A stretch of DNA of 64,000 bases from contig NZ_BCMJ01000006.1 in assembly GCF_002583405.1 (NCBI RefSeq), forward strand, positions 1-64,000, given 5' to 3'. How positions within the stretch are numbered: the stretch's first letter is position 1; every line of letters starts with the position of its first letter. Positions 26,467 to 34,363 of the stretch are shown piece by piece. Below the pieces are notes generated by a model, which saw only the letters and a program-made list of their open reading frames with translations, did no database searches and was not told where the DNA came from. The DNA is from Secundilactobacillus silagincola. GTDB taxonomy: Bacteria > Bacillota > Bacilli > Lactobacillales > Lactobacillaceae. The translations under genes were made by a program, and so were the position numbers.

Positions 26467-27015
26467 TTATGACTGTTTTTGTTTAAACAAACTATTAATT
26501 TCAAGTATGGCTGCTTCTAATTGCTTATGGTCGATTTTAGCCGTCCCCTCAACCACGTAGCGCTCTAAAATTCCCATTAGCATCCCTTCAATAGCACTAA
26601 TCATGACGTCTTTATTGTGCGATTGCTGAATCGTCTCAATGACTGGATCATTTTTTGAACCAGCAACGACACGGCGCTGAATGAGTTCCCATAGAATCTG
26701 ATTCAATATTTCGTGAAGGTCTGAGCGACTTTGACGGGTCGGTGTTAGATTTCTTAATACTGTCCAGTAGGACTCAACATACTCAACAAATTGAACTAGC
26801 AATGGCTGATCTGGTGTATGTCTTTGAACTGTATCTTCAATTTCAGCCATCAGCAAACTTTTTTTATCAGAAAAATAACGGTAAAAAGTACTACGAGTAA
26901 TCACACTCGCTGCAGAAATCTCTGATACGCTAATCATGTCGTATGGTTTTTCACCAAGCAAATCTAAAAAGGCACTTAAAATTTGGCGCCGGGTTCTTTC
27001 TTGTGCTTTACCCAT
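26467..27015 (-). CDS. TetR-family transcriptional regulator
   Basis: A 182-residue repressor with a TetR N-terminal helix-turn-helix (ILSAFLDLLGEKPYDMIS, then SVITRSTFYRYFSDKKSL, residues 11-55) and a helical ligand-binding C-terminal domain. The ATG at 27013-27015 is favoured by GGAG 8 nt upstream over the TTG two codons earlier. It follows an MFS drug-type exporter gene by 101 bp in the same direction. A 7-bp inverted repeat in that gap is a candidate operator, so it probably regulates itself and perhaps the exporter. Confidence 0.9.
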   Translation of the reverse strand: MGKAQERTRRQILSAFLDLLGEKPYDMISVSEISAASVITRSTFYRYFSDKKSLLMAEIEDTVQRHTPDQPLLVQFVEYVESYWTVLRNLTPTRQSRSDLHEILNQILWELIQRRVVAGSKNDPVIETIQQSHNKDVMISAIEGMLMGILERYVVEGTAKIDHKQLEAAILEINSLFKQKQS

Positions 27016-27042
27016 GGTCAATTCTCCAATTCTCTCTTAATA

Positions 27043-27063
27043 TTGATTGCCATTATCAATCAA
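27043..27063. promoter_or_regulatory. Candidate TetR operator
   Basis: TTGATTG (27043-27049) and CAATCAA (27057-27063) form a perfect inverted repeat with a 7-bp gap, just upstream of the tetR-like gene. The size fits TetR dimers. Function is inferred. Confidence 0.4.
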
Positions 27064-27116
27064 TTCTAGAAGAATTGTACTAATTTCGTTACCGTTAAGC
27101 AAGCAAAAAGCCCTTG

Positions 27117-28337
27117 TTATCGGGTTTCTTTAACCGTTTTATAATCAGCTTTATAAGCCCACATCACGATTCCAAGGTTAATAAGGACTAGACCAGTTGT
27201 CATCAAAAAGACGTATCGATAATCCAAAACCCCAGCTACTCCTGCAGCCAGCATTGGACCGATAACTGAACCAATTGCTTGAGCGGATTGATTATAACTA
27301 AAAATTCGACTAATCGATTCTTTAGGTGTAGCTAGCGTCATCACGGTCTGAGTTATCGGCAATAAGGCAGCGTCCGAAATCCCCACTAGGAACCGAAAAA
27401 CACCTAAACTAGTAACGCTTTGAACAAAGAACATGGGTAAAAACATCATTGCACAAAAAATCAAACCCGCAACCAGTACTTTCCGTGGCCCAATATGGTC
27501 CCCTAAGGCGCCTAATTGCGGGGCAGCAATCAGGGTTGCAATCCCTGGTAGCGCTGCGATAACCCCACTAACCATGGCAATGTTACCGTGGTTATGCATC
27601 AATTCCTTCACAAACAGACTAATAATCGGGTTAATGGACGTGGTAGCAGCCTGGATTAGCATAGAAGAAATAATCATTGCCCAAACTACCCGCACGTGTT
27701 TAATACCCGTAAAAGCACTCCGCTCCGCATACTTTGGGTCATCTGCCGGGTGAAAGTTTTCTTTCACGAACACCAAGGTCGTAATTGACGCGATCAGCAT
27801 CATGCCACCAAACATAAAGAACGGAATCCGATAACCAAATATCCCGGCCATATAGCCACCTATAATAGGACCAATCAGCGTGCCACCGACATTACCAGTC
27901 GTTAAAGTTCCCATAGTTCGACCACTTTTATCAGCTGGAACTTCACTGGCCATCAATGCGTATGCGTTATTAATGTAGCCAGAGAAACCACCTTGAATCA
28001 TACGTAATGCAATCAAGACCCAAACATTTGGTGAAAATCCCGTTAACGTTGCCGTAATGGTCATCCCAAGAGCCGCTCGCATCAGCATAGGCTTCCGTCC
28101 AGTCCTATCAGCTAGTTTCCCCCAAAATGGTGACACGATTGCTTGACTTAAAAACGTACCAGAAAATGCTAAGCCAGCATACAGCGTCAGTTCCCATTTA
28201 GGAAAGTTACCCATTTCACTAATAAATAGTGGTAAAAACGGTAAACTCATGCTTGCACCGGCACCCGTAATGAAGTTACCCAGCCACAAAGCATAAAGAT
28301 TTCGCTGCCACTGTGGCGCTTTTTCTATTTTTGACAT
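27117..28337 (-). CDS. MFS multidrug-type efflux transporter
   Basis: A 406-residue 12-helix major facilitator. Motif A is GKLADRTGRKPML near residue 74 and motif C-like glycine residues occur in GTLIGPIIGGYMAG near 153, the antiporter signature. It resembles PmrA-type drug exporters of streptococci and lactobacilli. Substrates cannot be predicted. The following TetR-type regulator gene supports an inducible efflux role. No transposon features surround it. Confidence 0.88.
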   Translation of the reverse strand: MSKIEKAPQWQRNLYALWLGNFITGAGASMSLPFLPLFISEMGNFPKWELTLYAGLAFSGTFLSQAIVSPFWGKLADRTGRKPMLMRAALGMTITATLTGFSPNVWVLIALRMIQGGFSGYINNAYALMASEVPADKSGRTMGTLTTGNVGGTLIGPIIGGYMAGIFGYRIPFFMFGGMMLIASITTLVFVKENFHPADDPKYAERSAFTGIKHVRVVWAMIISSMLIQAATTSINPIISLFVKELMHNHGNIAMVSGVIAALPGIATLIAAPQLGALGDHIGPRKVLVAGLIFCAMMFLPMFFVQSVTSLGVFRFLVGISDAALLPITQTVMTLATPKESISRIFSYNQSAQAIGSVIGPMLAAGVAGVLDYRYVFLMTTGLVLINLGIVMWAYKADYKTVKETR

Positions 28338-28399
28338 TCAACCATCCTCAATATGTATGTATTTATTGATATGAATTCATTTTATCATTTAGGTCAACC

Positions 28400-28423
28400 A
28401 AAAAAGGCGCCCCAATTGGCACC
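28400..28423 (-). terminator. Terminator of the DUF975 gene
   Basis: AAGGTGCC / GGCGCCTT hairpin followed by TTTTTT on the minus strand. Confidence 0.8.
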
Positions 28424-28439
28424 TTCATTCAATACTATC

Positions 28440-29228
28440 TTACTGGTCATTATGTGAAGAATCATCCGACTTTGATTTCGAATCCGGATAAAAAGTCTCA
28501 GTGGGTGCTGCTTCAGAGTTCTTATCGGACGTGACCAACGTTGGCTTTTCATCCTCTTCATCAGTACCCTGAACATCTTCAGCCGCTAATTTAACGTAGA
28601 AGTTAGCAAGTGTTTGGTTCATATACGGATAAACCCAGATGATTGGAATAATAATGATACATGCTAAGCCCCAGCCAATAAAGCTTAAGCCAATCACGAA
28701 ATATTCCCATTTATGACCATCCATCATTTTTCGGCTTAAAGTAATGGCTTCTAAGAAACCAATTTTCTTACCTTGATCCAAGTAATCCCGATAAATAAAG
28801 ATTGCCTGCGAATAGGAAAGCGTCTTGATGATTCCGGGCACGATCAATAACAGACTCCAGAGAAAGGTAAAAATACCAACCAGAATAATCAGTGCTAACG
28901 AACCAAGAAAATAACTACCGCGGTTAAAAATCGTAAAGGACTTGCTGACGGGTTCGGTAAACTCACCGACACCCCGCTGCAGATCGATCATAACGAAGGA
29001 AACACCAATTGATAGCAACGATGAAACAATACTCAGTAAGCTCAACCAGTCACCACCAGCAAGGTTACCGTTTAAATTAAAAGCAAAATTACCAAAGCCA
29101 ACTGCTAAACCAAGAATATAAATTGGTAAGAATAAGAGCAAATAAAAGGTAAAGTTTTTGTCTAAGAACCCCCGAGCATCACGTTTTAACTGTTGACGCC
29201 GACTTGCCATTGTTTCCTCATTCATCAT
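28440..29228 (-). CDS. DUF975-family membrane protein
   Basis: A 262-residue membrane protein with about five or six helices. The RRQQLKRDARGFL start before the first helix and the LSRKMMDGHKWEYFVIGLSF segment near residue 165 are characteristic of DUF975, a Firmicute family of unknown function often considered stress- or envelope-related. The C-terminal 50 residues are acidic and cytosolic (DEEDEKPTLV, later SKSDDSSHNDQ). The gene is monocistronic. Confidence 0.87.
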   Translation of the reverse strand: MMNEETMASRRQQLKRDARGFLDKNFTFYLLLFLPIYILGLAVGFGNFAFNLNGNLAGGDWLSLLSIVSSLLSIGVSFVMIDLQRGVGEFTEPVSKSFTIFNRGSYFLGSLALIILVGIFTFLWSLLLIVPGIIKTLSYSQAIFIYRDYLDQGKKIGFLEAITLSRKMMDGHKWEYFVIGLSFIGWGLACIIIIPIIWVYPYMNQTLANFYVKLAAEDVQGTDEEDEKPTLVTSDKNSEAAPTETFYPDSKSKSDDSSHNDQ

Positions 29229-29359
29229 AAAATACTCCTCTCATATTAGCCAACTGTTCCAAATAGGTTCAATCGGACCGAACACTCCTACGAGAGTATA
29301 CTAATATTACAGAAATGTGTCAATTTACTGATGATGGAAGTATAAGCAAATTAATGGTT

Positions 29360-29686
29360 TTAAACTAATAGATTAACGACAGCTAGTGACAGCACACCGA
29401 CAATGACAATAATCAGTAGATTCTTACTAATCATGGCACTGATCAGCGTTGGAATACTAGCTAACGCATTGGGCACATTAAGACTTGGAAACTGACCTAA
29501 ATGTTGATTAAACAGGCTCTCCATCCAGAGTGCCGTCATAATACAAATTGGAACAAACCCCAGAAAGTTGACCACCACTTTAGGCAACTTAAACTGTTTT
29601 AATAGGATAAATGGCACCACCCGAGATAACCAAGTCACTAAGCCACTCCCTAAAATTACGAATAAGACATAACTACTTAGTGCCAT
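29360..29686 (-). CDS. azlD: AzlD-family branched-chain amino acid exporter subunit
   Basis: A 108-residue membrane protein with four helices, the small partner of AzlC. The FILLKQFKLPKVVVNFLGFVP segment is typical. AzlCD-type pairs (BrnFE in corynebacteria) export branched-chain amino acids or their analogues. The start overlaps the 3' end of azlC by 14 bp, indicating coupled translation. No AzlB-type regulator is adjacent. Confidence 0.92.
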   Translation of the reverse strand: MALSSYVLFVILGSGLVTWLSRVVPFILLKQFKLPKVVVNFLGFVPICIMTALWMESLFNQHLGQFPSLNVPNALASIPTLISAMISKNLLIIVIVGVLSLAVVNLLV

Positions 29687-30404
29687 GTTTTAACACCACC
29701 CCAAATCCGCAACCTAGTAACGTCACGATTAATAATAGCCCGTTTTGCGGGAGCCATTTCATTCCTAAAAACATCAAAACAGCAACGAAAAGAACAACTA
29801 TAAACTGAATCATCAACTTGATGGTTCGATCTGAAATCATTTGCAAATAAAGAAGACCGATAAACATGGCAACTAACGCAAAACTGAAACCATATCTCTC
29901 GGGATTATTAATTAAATTACCCAGCATTCCGCCGACTGCAGAAGCAACTCCCCAAACGGTATAAGCAAAGAGGTTTGCGGTATCAAGCCACCTAAAATTA
30001 AGCTTATGGCTCGTATAATTTAACTTGTTCATACTTAAGGCAAACGTTTCATCCGTTAGTAAGGTGCCCGCCCAAATGTTTTTTGCCATACTTTCATGTG
30101 ACAGATATGGTGCTACTACCGTGCTCATTAAAATCATCCGCGCGTTCACCAAAAAGACAGACATCACAATGGAACCAATACCTGCATGTAAGGCAAGCAG
30201 ACTCACAATCACGAATTCCGCTGATCCTGCATATGTAATTAATGACATCAAAAAAATTTCTAAAACACTCAATCCATTAGCTCGGGCAGTAATCCCGAAA
30301 GCTAAGGCAATTCCTATGTAACCAAAAACGGTGGGTAAGGTTTCTTTCAGTGCTGACTTCGTATCTAAGTCACCCGTCAATCTCATCATCTCCTCATTTT
30401 GCAC
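29673..30404 (-). CDS. azlC: AzlC-family branched-chain amino acid exporter subunit
   Basis: A membrane protein of about 235-243 residues with the AzlC pattern: LPTVFGYIGIALAFGI at the start, then LITYAGSAEFVIVSLL and DETFALSMNKL. It forms the large subunit of the exporter with AzlD. The start is uncertain: the GTG at 30402-30404 has no Shine-Dalgarno, whereas GAGGAG lies just upstream of ATG 30384-30386 (close) and TTG 30378-30380 (9 nt). The true protein may therefore be 6-8 residues shorter. Confidence 0.92.
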   Translation of the reverse strand: MQNEEMMRLTGDLDTKSALKETLPTVFGYIGIALAFGITARANGLSVLEIFLMSLITYAGSAEFVIVSLLALHAGIGSIVMSVFLVNARMILMSTVVAPYLSHESMAKNIWAGTLLTDETFALSMNKLNYTSHKLNFRWLDTANLFAYTVWGVASAVGGMLGNLINNPERYGFSFALVAMFIGLLYLQMISDRTIKLMIQFIVVLFVAVLMFLGMKWLPQNGLLLIVTLLGCGFGVVLKHGTK

Positions 30405-30506
30405 CGATGTTTTTATTCTACGGGTTCACTATAATCATGTCAATAACGGCTTTAGCGCACTCAACTGGATTCTCATTCAGCTTTTAGTTTTACGCTACAA
30501 ATGCGT

Positions 30507-30512
30507 TATAAT
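30507..30512 (+). promoter_or_regulatory. -10 box of the aldo/keto reductase gene
   Basis: TATAAT with a weak TTTAGT -35 18 bp upstream; 35 bp before the start codon. Confidence 0.45.
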
Positions 30513-30547
30513 GAAATCGTTTACTTATTTAATTAGGGGGCATTTCA

Positions 30548-31558
30548 ATGTATAAAGCAAATTCTAACCGCTATGACAATATGGTCTACAACCGACTAGG
30601 TGACAGCGGCTTGAAACTCTCAGCCATTGGTTTAGGCTTCTGGCATAATTTTGGCAGCGTAGATGCATACGAAAATCAACGTGCCATTGTCCAGCAAGCA
30701 TTTGACCTTGGCATCACGTATTTTGACTTGGCTAATAATTACGGCCCTGAACCCGGCAGTGCCGAGGAAAACTTTGGCCGGATCATGGCCACTGATATGA
30801 AACCATACCGTGATGAAATGGTTATCGCAAGCAAAGCTGGTTACGAAATGTGGGATGGTCCTTATGGTAACTGGGGTTCCCGTAAGAGCATCATTGCCAG
30901 TGCGGATCAAAGCCTCAAACGCATGGGTTTAGACTACGTGGATATCTTCTACAGTCACCGTGCTGATCCGGAAACTAACGTCTATGAAACGGCTCAAGCA
31001 CTAGACAGCTTAGTCCGCGAAGGCAAGGCACTCTATGTCGGCATCTCCAACTATAGTGGTGCCCAGACTGAAGCCATTATTAAGTGTTTCGAAGACATGC
31101 ATACGCCTTTCGTGGTTCACCAACCGCGTTATAATATGTTCAACCGCGGCGTGGAAAGTGACCTCTTCCCGGTTTTAAAGAAGTACCATAAAGCAGCCGC
31201 TGGATTCAGTTCACTATGCCAGGGCCTGCTCACCGACAAGTACCTGAACGGGATTCCTAAAGACTCACGGGCAGCAAAGTCTACCAGTCCCTTCCTTGAA
31301 CCCAGCCAAGTGGAACAAACACTAAAAACGGTAAAGGCGCTCAATGAAGTTGCTGAATCACGTCACCAGACCTTAGCCGAAATGGCGCTGGCCTGGAACC
31401 TGCGTAAACCTGAACTGGCTTGCGTGTTAGTTGGTGCCAGCCGACCACAGCAATTGGTCGATAACGTTAAAGCCTTAGACAACTTGGTATTCTCTGACGA
31501 GGAACTTTCAGCCATTGATGATATTTTGAGTAAACAACCTGCAGTTGATTGGGCTTAG
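30548..31558 (+). CDS. Aldo/keto reductase, YghZ (glyceraldehyde 3-phosphate reductase)-like
   Basis: A 336-residue AKR of the potassium-channel-beta-like branch. Catalytic residues appear in YFDLANNYGPEPGSAEENFG (D and Y), VIASKAGYEMW (K) and DIFYSHRADP (H). The insertion after the tyrosine and the GPYGNWGSRKSI stretch are typical of YghZ, which reduces L-glyceraldehyde 3-phosphate and methylglyoxal. ATG follows GGGGGCATTTCA. The gene is a single unit flanked by a terminator. The physiological substrate here is unknown. Confidence 0.9.
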   Translation: MYKANSNRYDNMVYNRLGDSGLKLSAIGLGFWHNFGSVDAYENQRAIVQQAFDLGITYFDLANNYGPEPGSAEENFGRIMATDMKPYRDEMVIASKAGYEMWDGPYGNWGSRKSIIASADQSLKRMGLDYVDIFYSHRADPETNVYETAQALDSLVREGKALYVGISNYSGAQTEAIIKCFEDMHTPFVVHQPRYNMFNRGVESDLFPVLKKYHKAAAGFSSLCQGLLTDKYLNGIPKDSRAAKSTSPFLEPSQVEQTLKTVKALNEVAESRHQTLAEMALAWNLRKPELACVLVGASRPQQLVDNVKALDNLVFSDEELSAIDDILSKQPAVDWA

Positions 31559-31579
31559 TGTTGAGTTAAAAACGACAAT

Positions 31580-31624
31580 AAAAATCCGCTTATCAGTCAA
31601 ATGATTGATAAACGGATTTTTTAT
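31580..31624. terminator. Bidirectional terminator
   Basis: AAAATCCGcTTATCA / TGATAAaCGGATTTT hairpin between the convergent aldo/keto reductase and alpha-galactosidase genes. Confidence 0.85.
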
Positions 31625-33849
31625 TATTCAACAACATCAATTATAAATCTACGAGAACTAAAATCCGCCGACTGCTTGACCGTCGCAGAATCATCAAACT
31701 CACTGCCAATAAAAATACCAGCATTCATGAGTTCATCACCGTAGTAAGTCTCCTTACCATCATTGATGCGATACTGCTTGTCAGGATTTAATCCTCGCAA
31801 ATACAGTCGATCATACGGTGCGTTGGGATGATTCAACAGCTGATAACGGGTTGCGATGGCGTGATCCTGATGCTCATCAACCACGATCCAGCTCATCACG
31901 TTGCCCTCACCTTCAAAGGGACTGTCTAAGCGGTACAGTTTACCGAATTGATATAGCGACCGATGCTGCTTATAGAAGGCAACCTGTTTCTTAACTTGTT
32001 CAGCCTCTTCATCTGACATTTTCGAAATGTCTAATTCGTAGCCAAAGGCACCATAGAAGGCAACGTTAGCTCGCGTCTCTAAGGAAGTGATTCGACCGGT
32101 CTGCTCATTAGGCACTGCCGAAACGTGTGCGCCCATCATAGATTGCGGATAACCATAACTGGTTCCAAACTGAATCTTCATCCGTTCCACTGCATCCGTA
32201 TCGTCGCTGGTCCAAGCCTGTGGTGCGTAATACATCATGCCCAAATCGAAACGGCCACCGCCCGAAGCACAGGACTCAAACAGCACATCGGAATACGTTT
32301 CGGTTAATCGCGCATAGAGGTTATAAACACCAAGAATATAGCGGTGTGGCATCTCTAACTGCCGATCTGCTGGTAAAGCTGCACTGAACATCTCCGTGAT
32401 GTAACGGTTCATGTCCCACTTAATGTAATCCAGCCTGGTATCCTGAATCACTTGACTCATCATATTGTAAATATAATCCACAACTTCCGAACGGCTAAAA
32501 TCCAGTACATATTGATTACGACCGGGCGTTTCCCGACGCTTTGGCACGTGAATCAGCCACTCTGGATGTTTTTGATAGAGTTCACTATCAATTGAAATCA
32601 TTTCTGGTTCGAACCAAAGGCCAAACTTCAATCCCAGATCGTGCACTTCATCGGCAAAAGCACCAATGCCATTTGGCAGCTTCTTCGGATCAACGAACCA
32701 ATCGCCTAACGACGTGTGGTCATCATTTCGATGACCAAACCAGCCATCATCCAGCACGAACATTTCAATTCCAAGCTTCTTAGCTTGTTTAGCAATGTTC
32801 AGTAACTTTTCATCATTAAAGTCAAAATAGGTGGCTTCCCAGTTGTTCACTAAAATTGGCCGTTCCATCCGCCGGTACTTGGTATTAACCAGGTGTTTGC
32901 CATAGAAGTCCGCCAACTGTTGACTCAGCTGATTCAGCCCATCAGCCGTGTAGCTTAAAATAGCTTCGGGTGTTTGAAATTCCTTATCAGGTGTCAGCTG
33001 CCATTCAAATTCCGATGGATTGATGCCCACAAGCACTCGGCTAACATCCCATTGATCAACTTCAATTTGATCTAGAAAATTACCAGAATAAACCAGATTA
33101 AAACCGAAAGCCTCACCGTCATCATCCGTGGTGTTAGGCCGAGCCAGCATCATAAACGGATTTTGCTGTGGACTAGACGTTGTCCGCACTGAGTCAATCG
33201 CCTGAAGTCCAGACCGTAATGGTGTCCGAATCAAGTGTCGTTCACGCGCCCAGGTACCTGAGAACTGAATCAAATCGTAATGTTTATCTGGCAGATCCAG
33301 CTGTGCGCTTAGAGCTGTTTCCAAGGTCACTGGTTCAACGCCGTGATTCTTGAAGTTAGCACTTCGGACAATCACATCCTGATGTGGAAAAACGGTATAA
33401 CTCAACTCAAGATCCAACTGAATCAACTGGTCAGTCAGGTGGATGATCAGCGTCTCAGCACCATCATCCGTGTCATCAAAGGTTGATGGCATTCCCGTTA
33501 ACCGTTCCTTTCCTTGAACAACTTCATAATGATCATACTTAAAATCAGTAATGCGACTCCCGTTAGCCTGCAAGACTCGGTAGGCTGGCCGACGAAAATC
33601 ACCAGTCCCCGTATCCGAATATTCCTGCTTCAGATCCCCAATTTGGAAAGTTGGTTCATCTAGTGAATAAGCTGGTGTATCCGTTTTCATTTCCCGCTGT
33701 AACAACTCAGGATACTGCGGTTTAACGTGAATTTTCTTTCCATAGTATACCTGGCCTAAAATACCGTGGGACAGCACTTGGAAAATATAGCTCGTATGAT
33801 CCGTTTGTAAATGAAATGTTTTGTTGGTTTCGTCAACGTGAATTGCCAA
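31624..33849 (-). CDS. Alpha-galactosidase, GH36
   Basis: A 741-residue cytosolic enzyme that hydrolyses alpha-1,6-galactosides such as melibiose, raffinose and stachyose. The GH36 nucleophile is D479 in YIKWDMNR and the acid/base is D549 in WTSDDTDA; the CASGGGRFDLG motif near 527 is conserved. I place the start at the TTG 33847-33849 because AAAGGAGT lies 7 nt upstream and the protein then begins like its relatives. A longer reading frame to 33990 exists only because it runs into the palindromic repeat upstream. The gene follows lacS in the same direction, across the repeat array. Confidence 0.94.
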   Translation of the reverse strand: MAIHVDETNKTFHLQTDHTSYIFQVLSHGILGQVYYGKKIHVKPQYPELLQREMKTDTPAYSLDEPTFQIGDLKQEYSDTGTGDFRRPAYRVLQANGSRITDFKYDHYEVVQGKERLTGMPSTFDDTDDGAETLIIHLTDQLIQLDLELSYTVFPHQDVIVRSANFKNHGVEPVTLETALSAQLDLPDKHYDLIQFSGTWARERHLIRTPLRSGLQAIDSVRTTSSPQQNPFMMLARPNTTDDDGEAFGFNLVYSGNFLDQIEVDQWDVSRVLVGINPSEFEWQLTPDKEFQTPEAILSYTADGLNQLSQQLADFYGKHLVNTKYRRMERPILVNNWEATYFDFNDEKLLNIAKQAKKLGIEMFVLDDGWFGHRNDDHTSLGDWFVDPKKLPNGIGAFADEVHDLGLKFGLWFEPEMISIDSELYQKHPEWLIHVPKRRETPGRNQYVLDFSRSEVVDYIYNMMSQVIQDTRLDYIKWDMNRYITEMFSAALPADRQLEMPHRYILGVYNLYARLTETYSDVLFESCASGGGRFDLGMMYYAPQAWTSDDTDAVERMKIQFGTSYGYPQSMMGAHVSAVPNEQTGRITSLETRANVAFYGAFGYELDISKMSDEEAEQVKKQVAFYKQHRSLYQFGKLYRLDSPFEGEGNVMSWIVVDEHQDHAIATRYQLLNHPNAPYDRLYLRGLNPDKQYRINDGKETYYGDELMNAGIFIGSEFDDSATVKQSADFSSRRFIIDVVE

Positions 33850-33934
33850 TGTTTTTACTCCTTTCGGGTGTAATTTGTGGTGATTCAACTGGGATTGAGT
33901 GCCAAGTAAATTTATGATAGACGTTTTTATTTTC

Positions 33935-34363
33935 TCTAGCCTAAACGTGTTCTTCAGGGCAGAAATCTGCATGTAAGGAGTCAGTGACATAAACCCAAGA
34001 CCAGGGTTTACGTCGCTGCCCCCTTACACTCCGATTTCTAACCGCCCTGACTCTCACTCTTTTTCTAAACGTGTTCTCCAAGGCAGAGACCTGCATGTAA
34101 GGGGTAGGGCCACAAACCCCAAAGACCAGGGTTTATGGGCTTTCCTCTTATCTAGCCTAAACGTGTTCTCCAAGGCAGAGACCTGCATGTAAGGGACTAG
34201 GGCCACAAACCCCAAAGACCAGGGTTTATGGGCTTTCCTCTTATCTAGCCTAAACGTGTTCTCCAAGGCAAAGACCTGCATGTAAGGGGACTAGGGCCAC
34301 AAACCCCAAAGACCAGGGTTTATGGCCCTAGTCCCCTTACACTCCGGTCTCTAAGCGCCTTGG
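33935..34363. repeat. Array of four long-palindrome repeat units between lacS and the alpha-galactosidase gene
   Basis: The motif CTAAACGTGTTCT followed by a CAAGGCAGAGACCTGCATG-like stretch recurs four times, beginning at about 33935, 34064, 34151 and 34244. The first and last copies are complete foldbacks: in copy 1 (33954-34050) TCAGGGC pairs with GCCCTGA, and in copy 4 (34263-34363) CCAAGGC pairs with GCCTTGG, each with an inner AAACCC / GGGTTT stem closing on a loop containing CAAGACC or CAAAGACC. The middle two copies hold only the left arm and the loop, spaced about 87-93 bp. The right arm of copy 4 runs into the last codons of lacS. It is not protein-coding. Confidence 0.85.

Noticed and set aside
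28394-28576. Minus-strand small gene overlapping the DUF975 gene
   Set aside because: It lies out of frame inside the acidic tail and terminator of the DUF975 gene and has no initiation signal.
33850-33990. N-terminal extension of the alpha-galactosidase
   Set aside because: The extra 47 codons run into repeat DNA, and a clear Shine-Dalgarno (AAAGGAGT) with TTG start lies at 33847-33864.
34054-34281. A 75-codon minus-strand reading frame with an internal amino acid repeat
   Set aside because: It is produced by the palindromic DNA repeat units, whose spacing is close to a multiple of three; frame breaks between later units and no Shine-Dalgarno is present.
33935-34363. CRISPR array
   Set aside because: The units are long, nearly identical across their whole length, lack unique spacers, and no cas genes are present.
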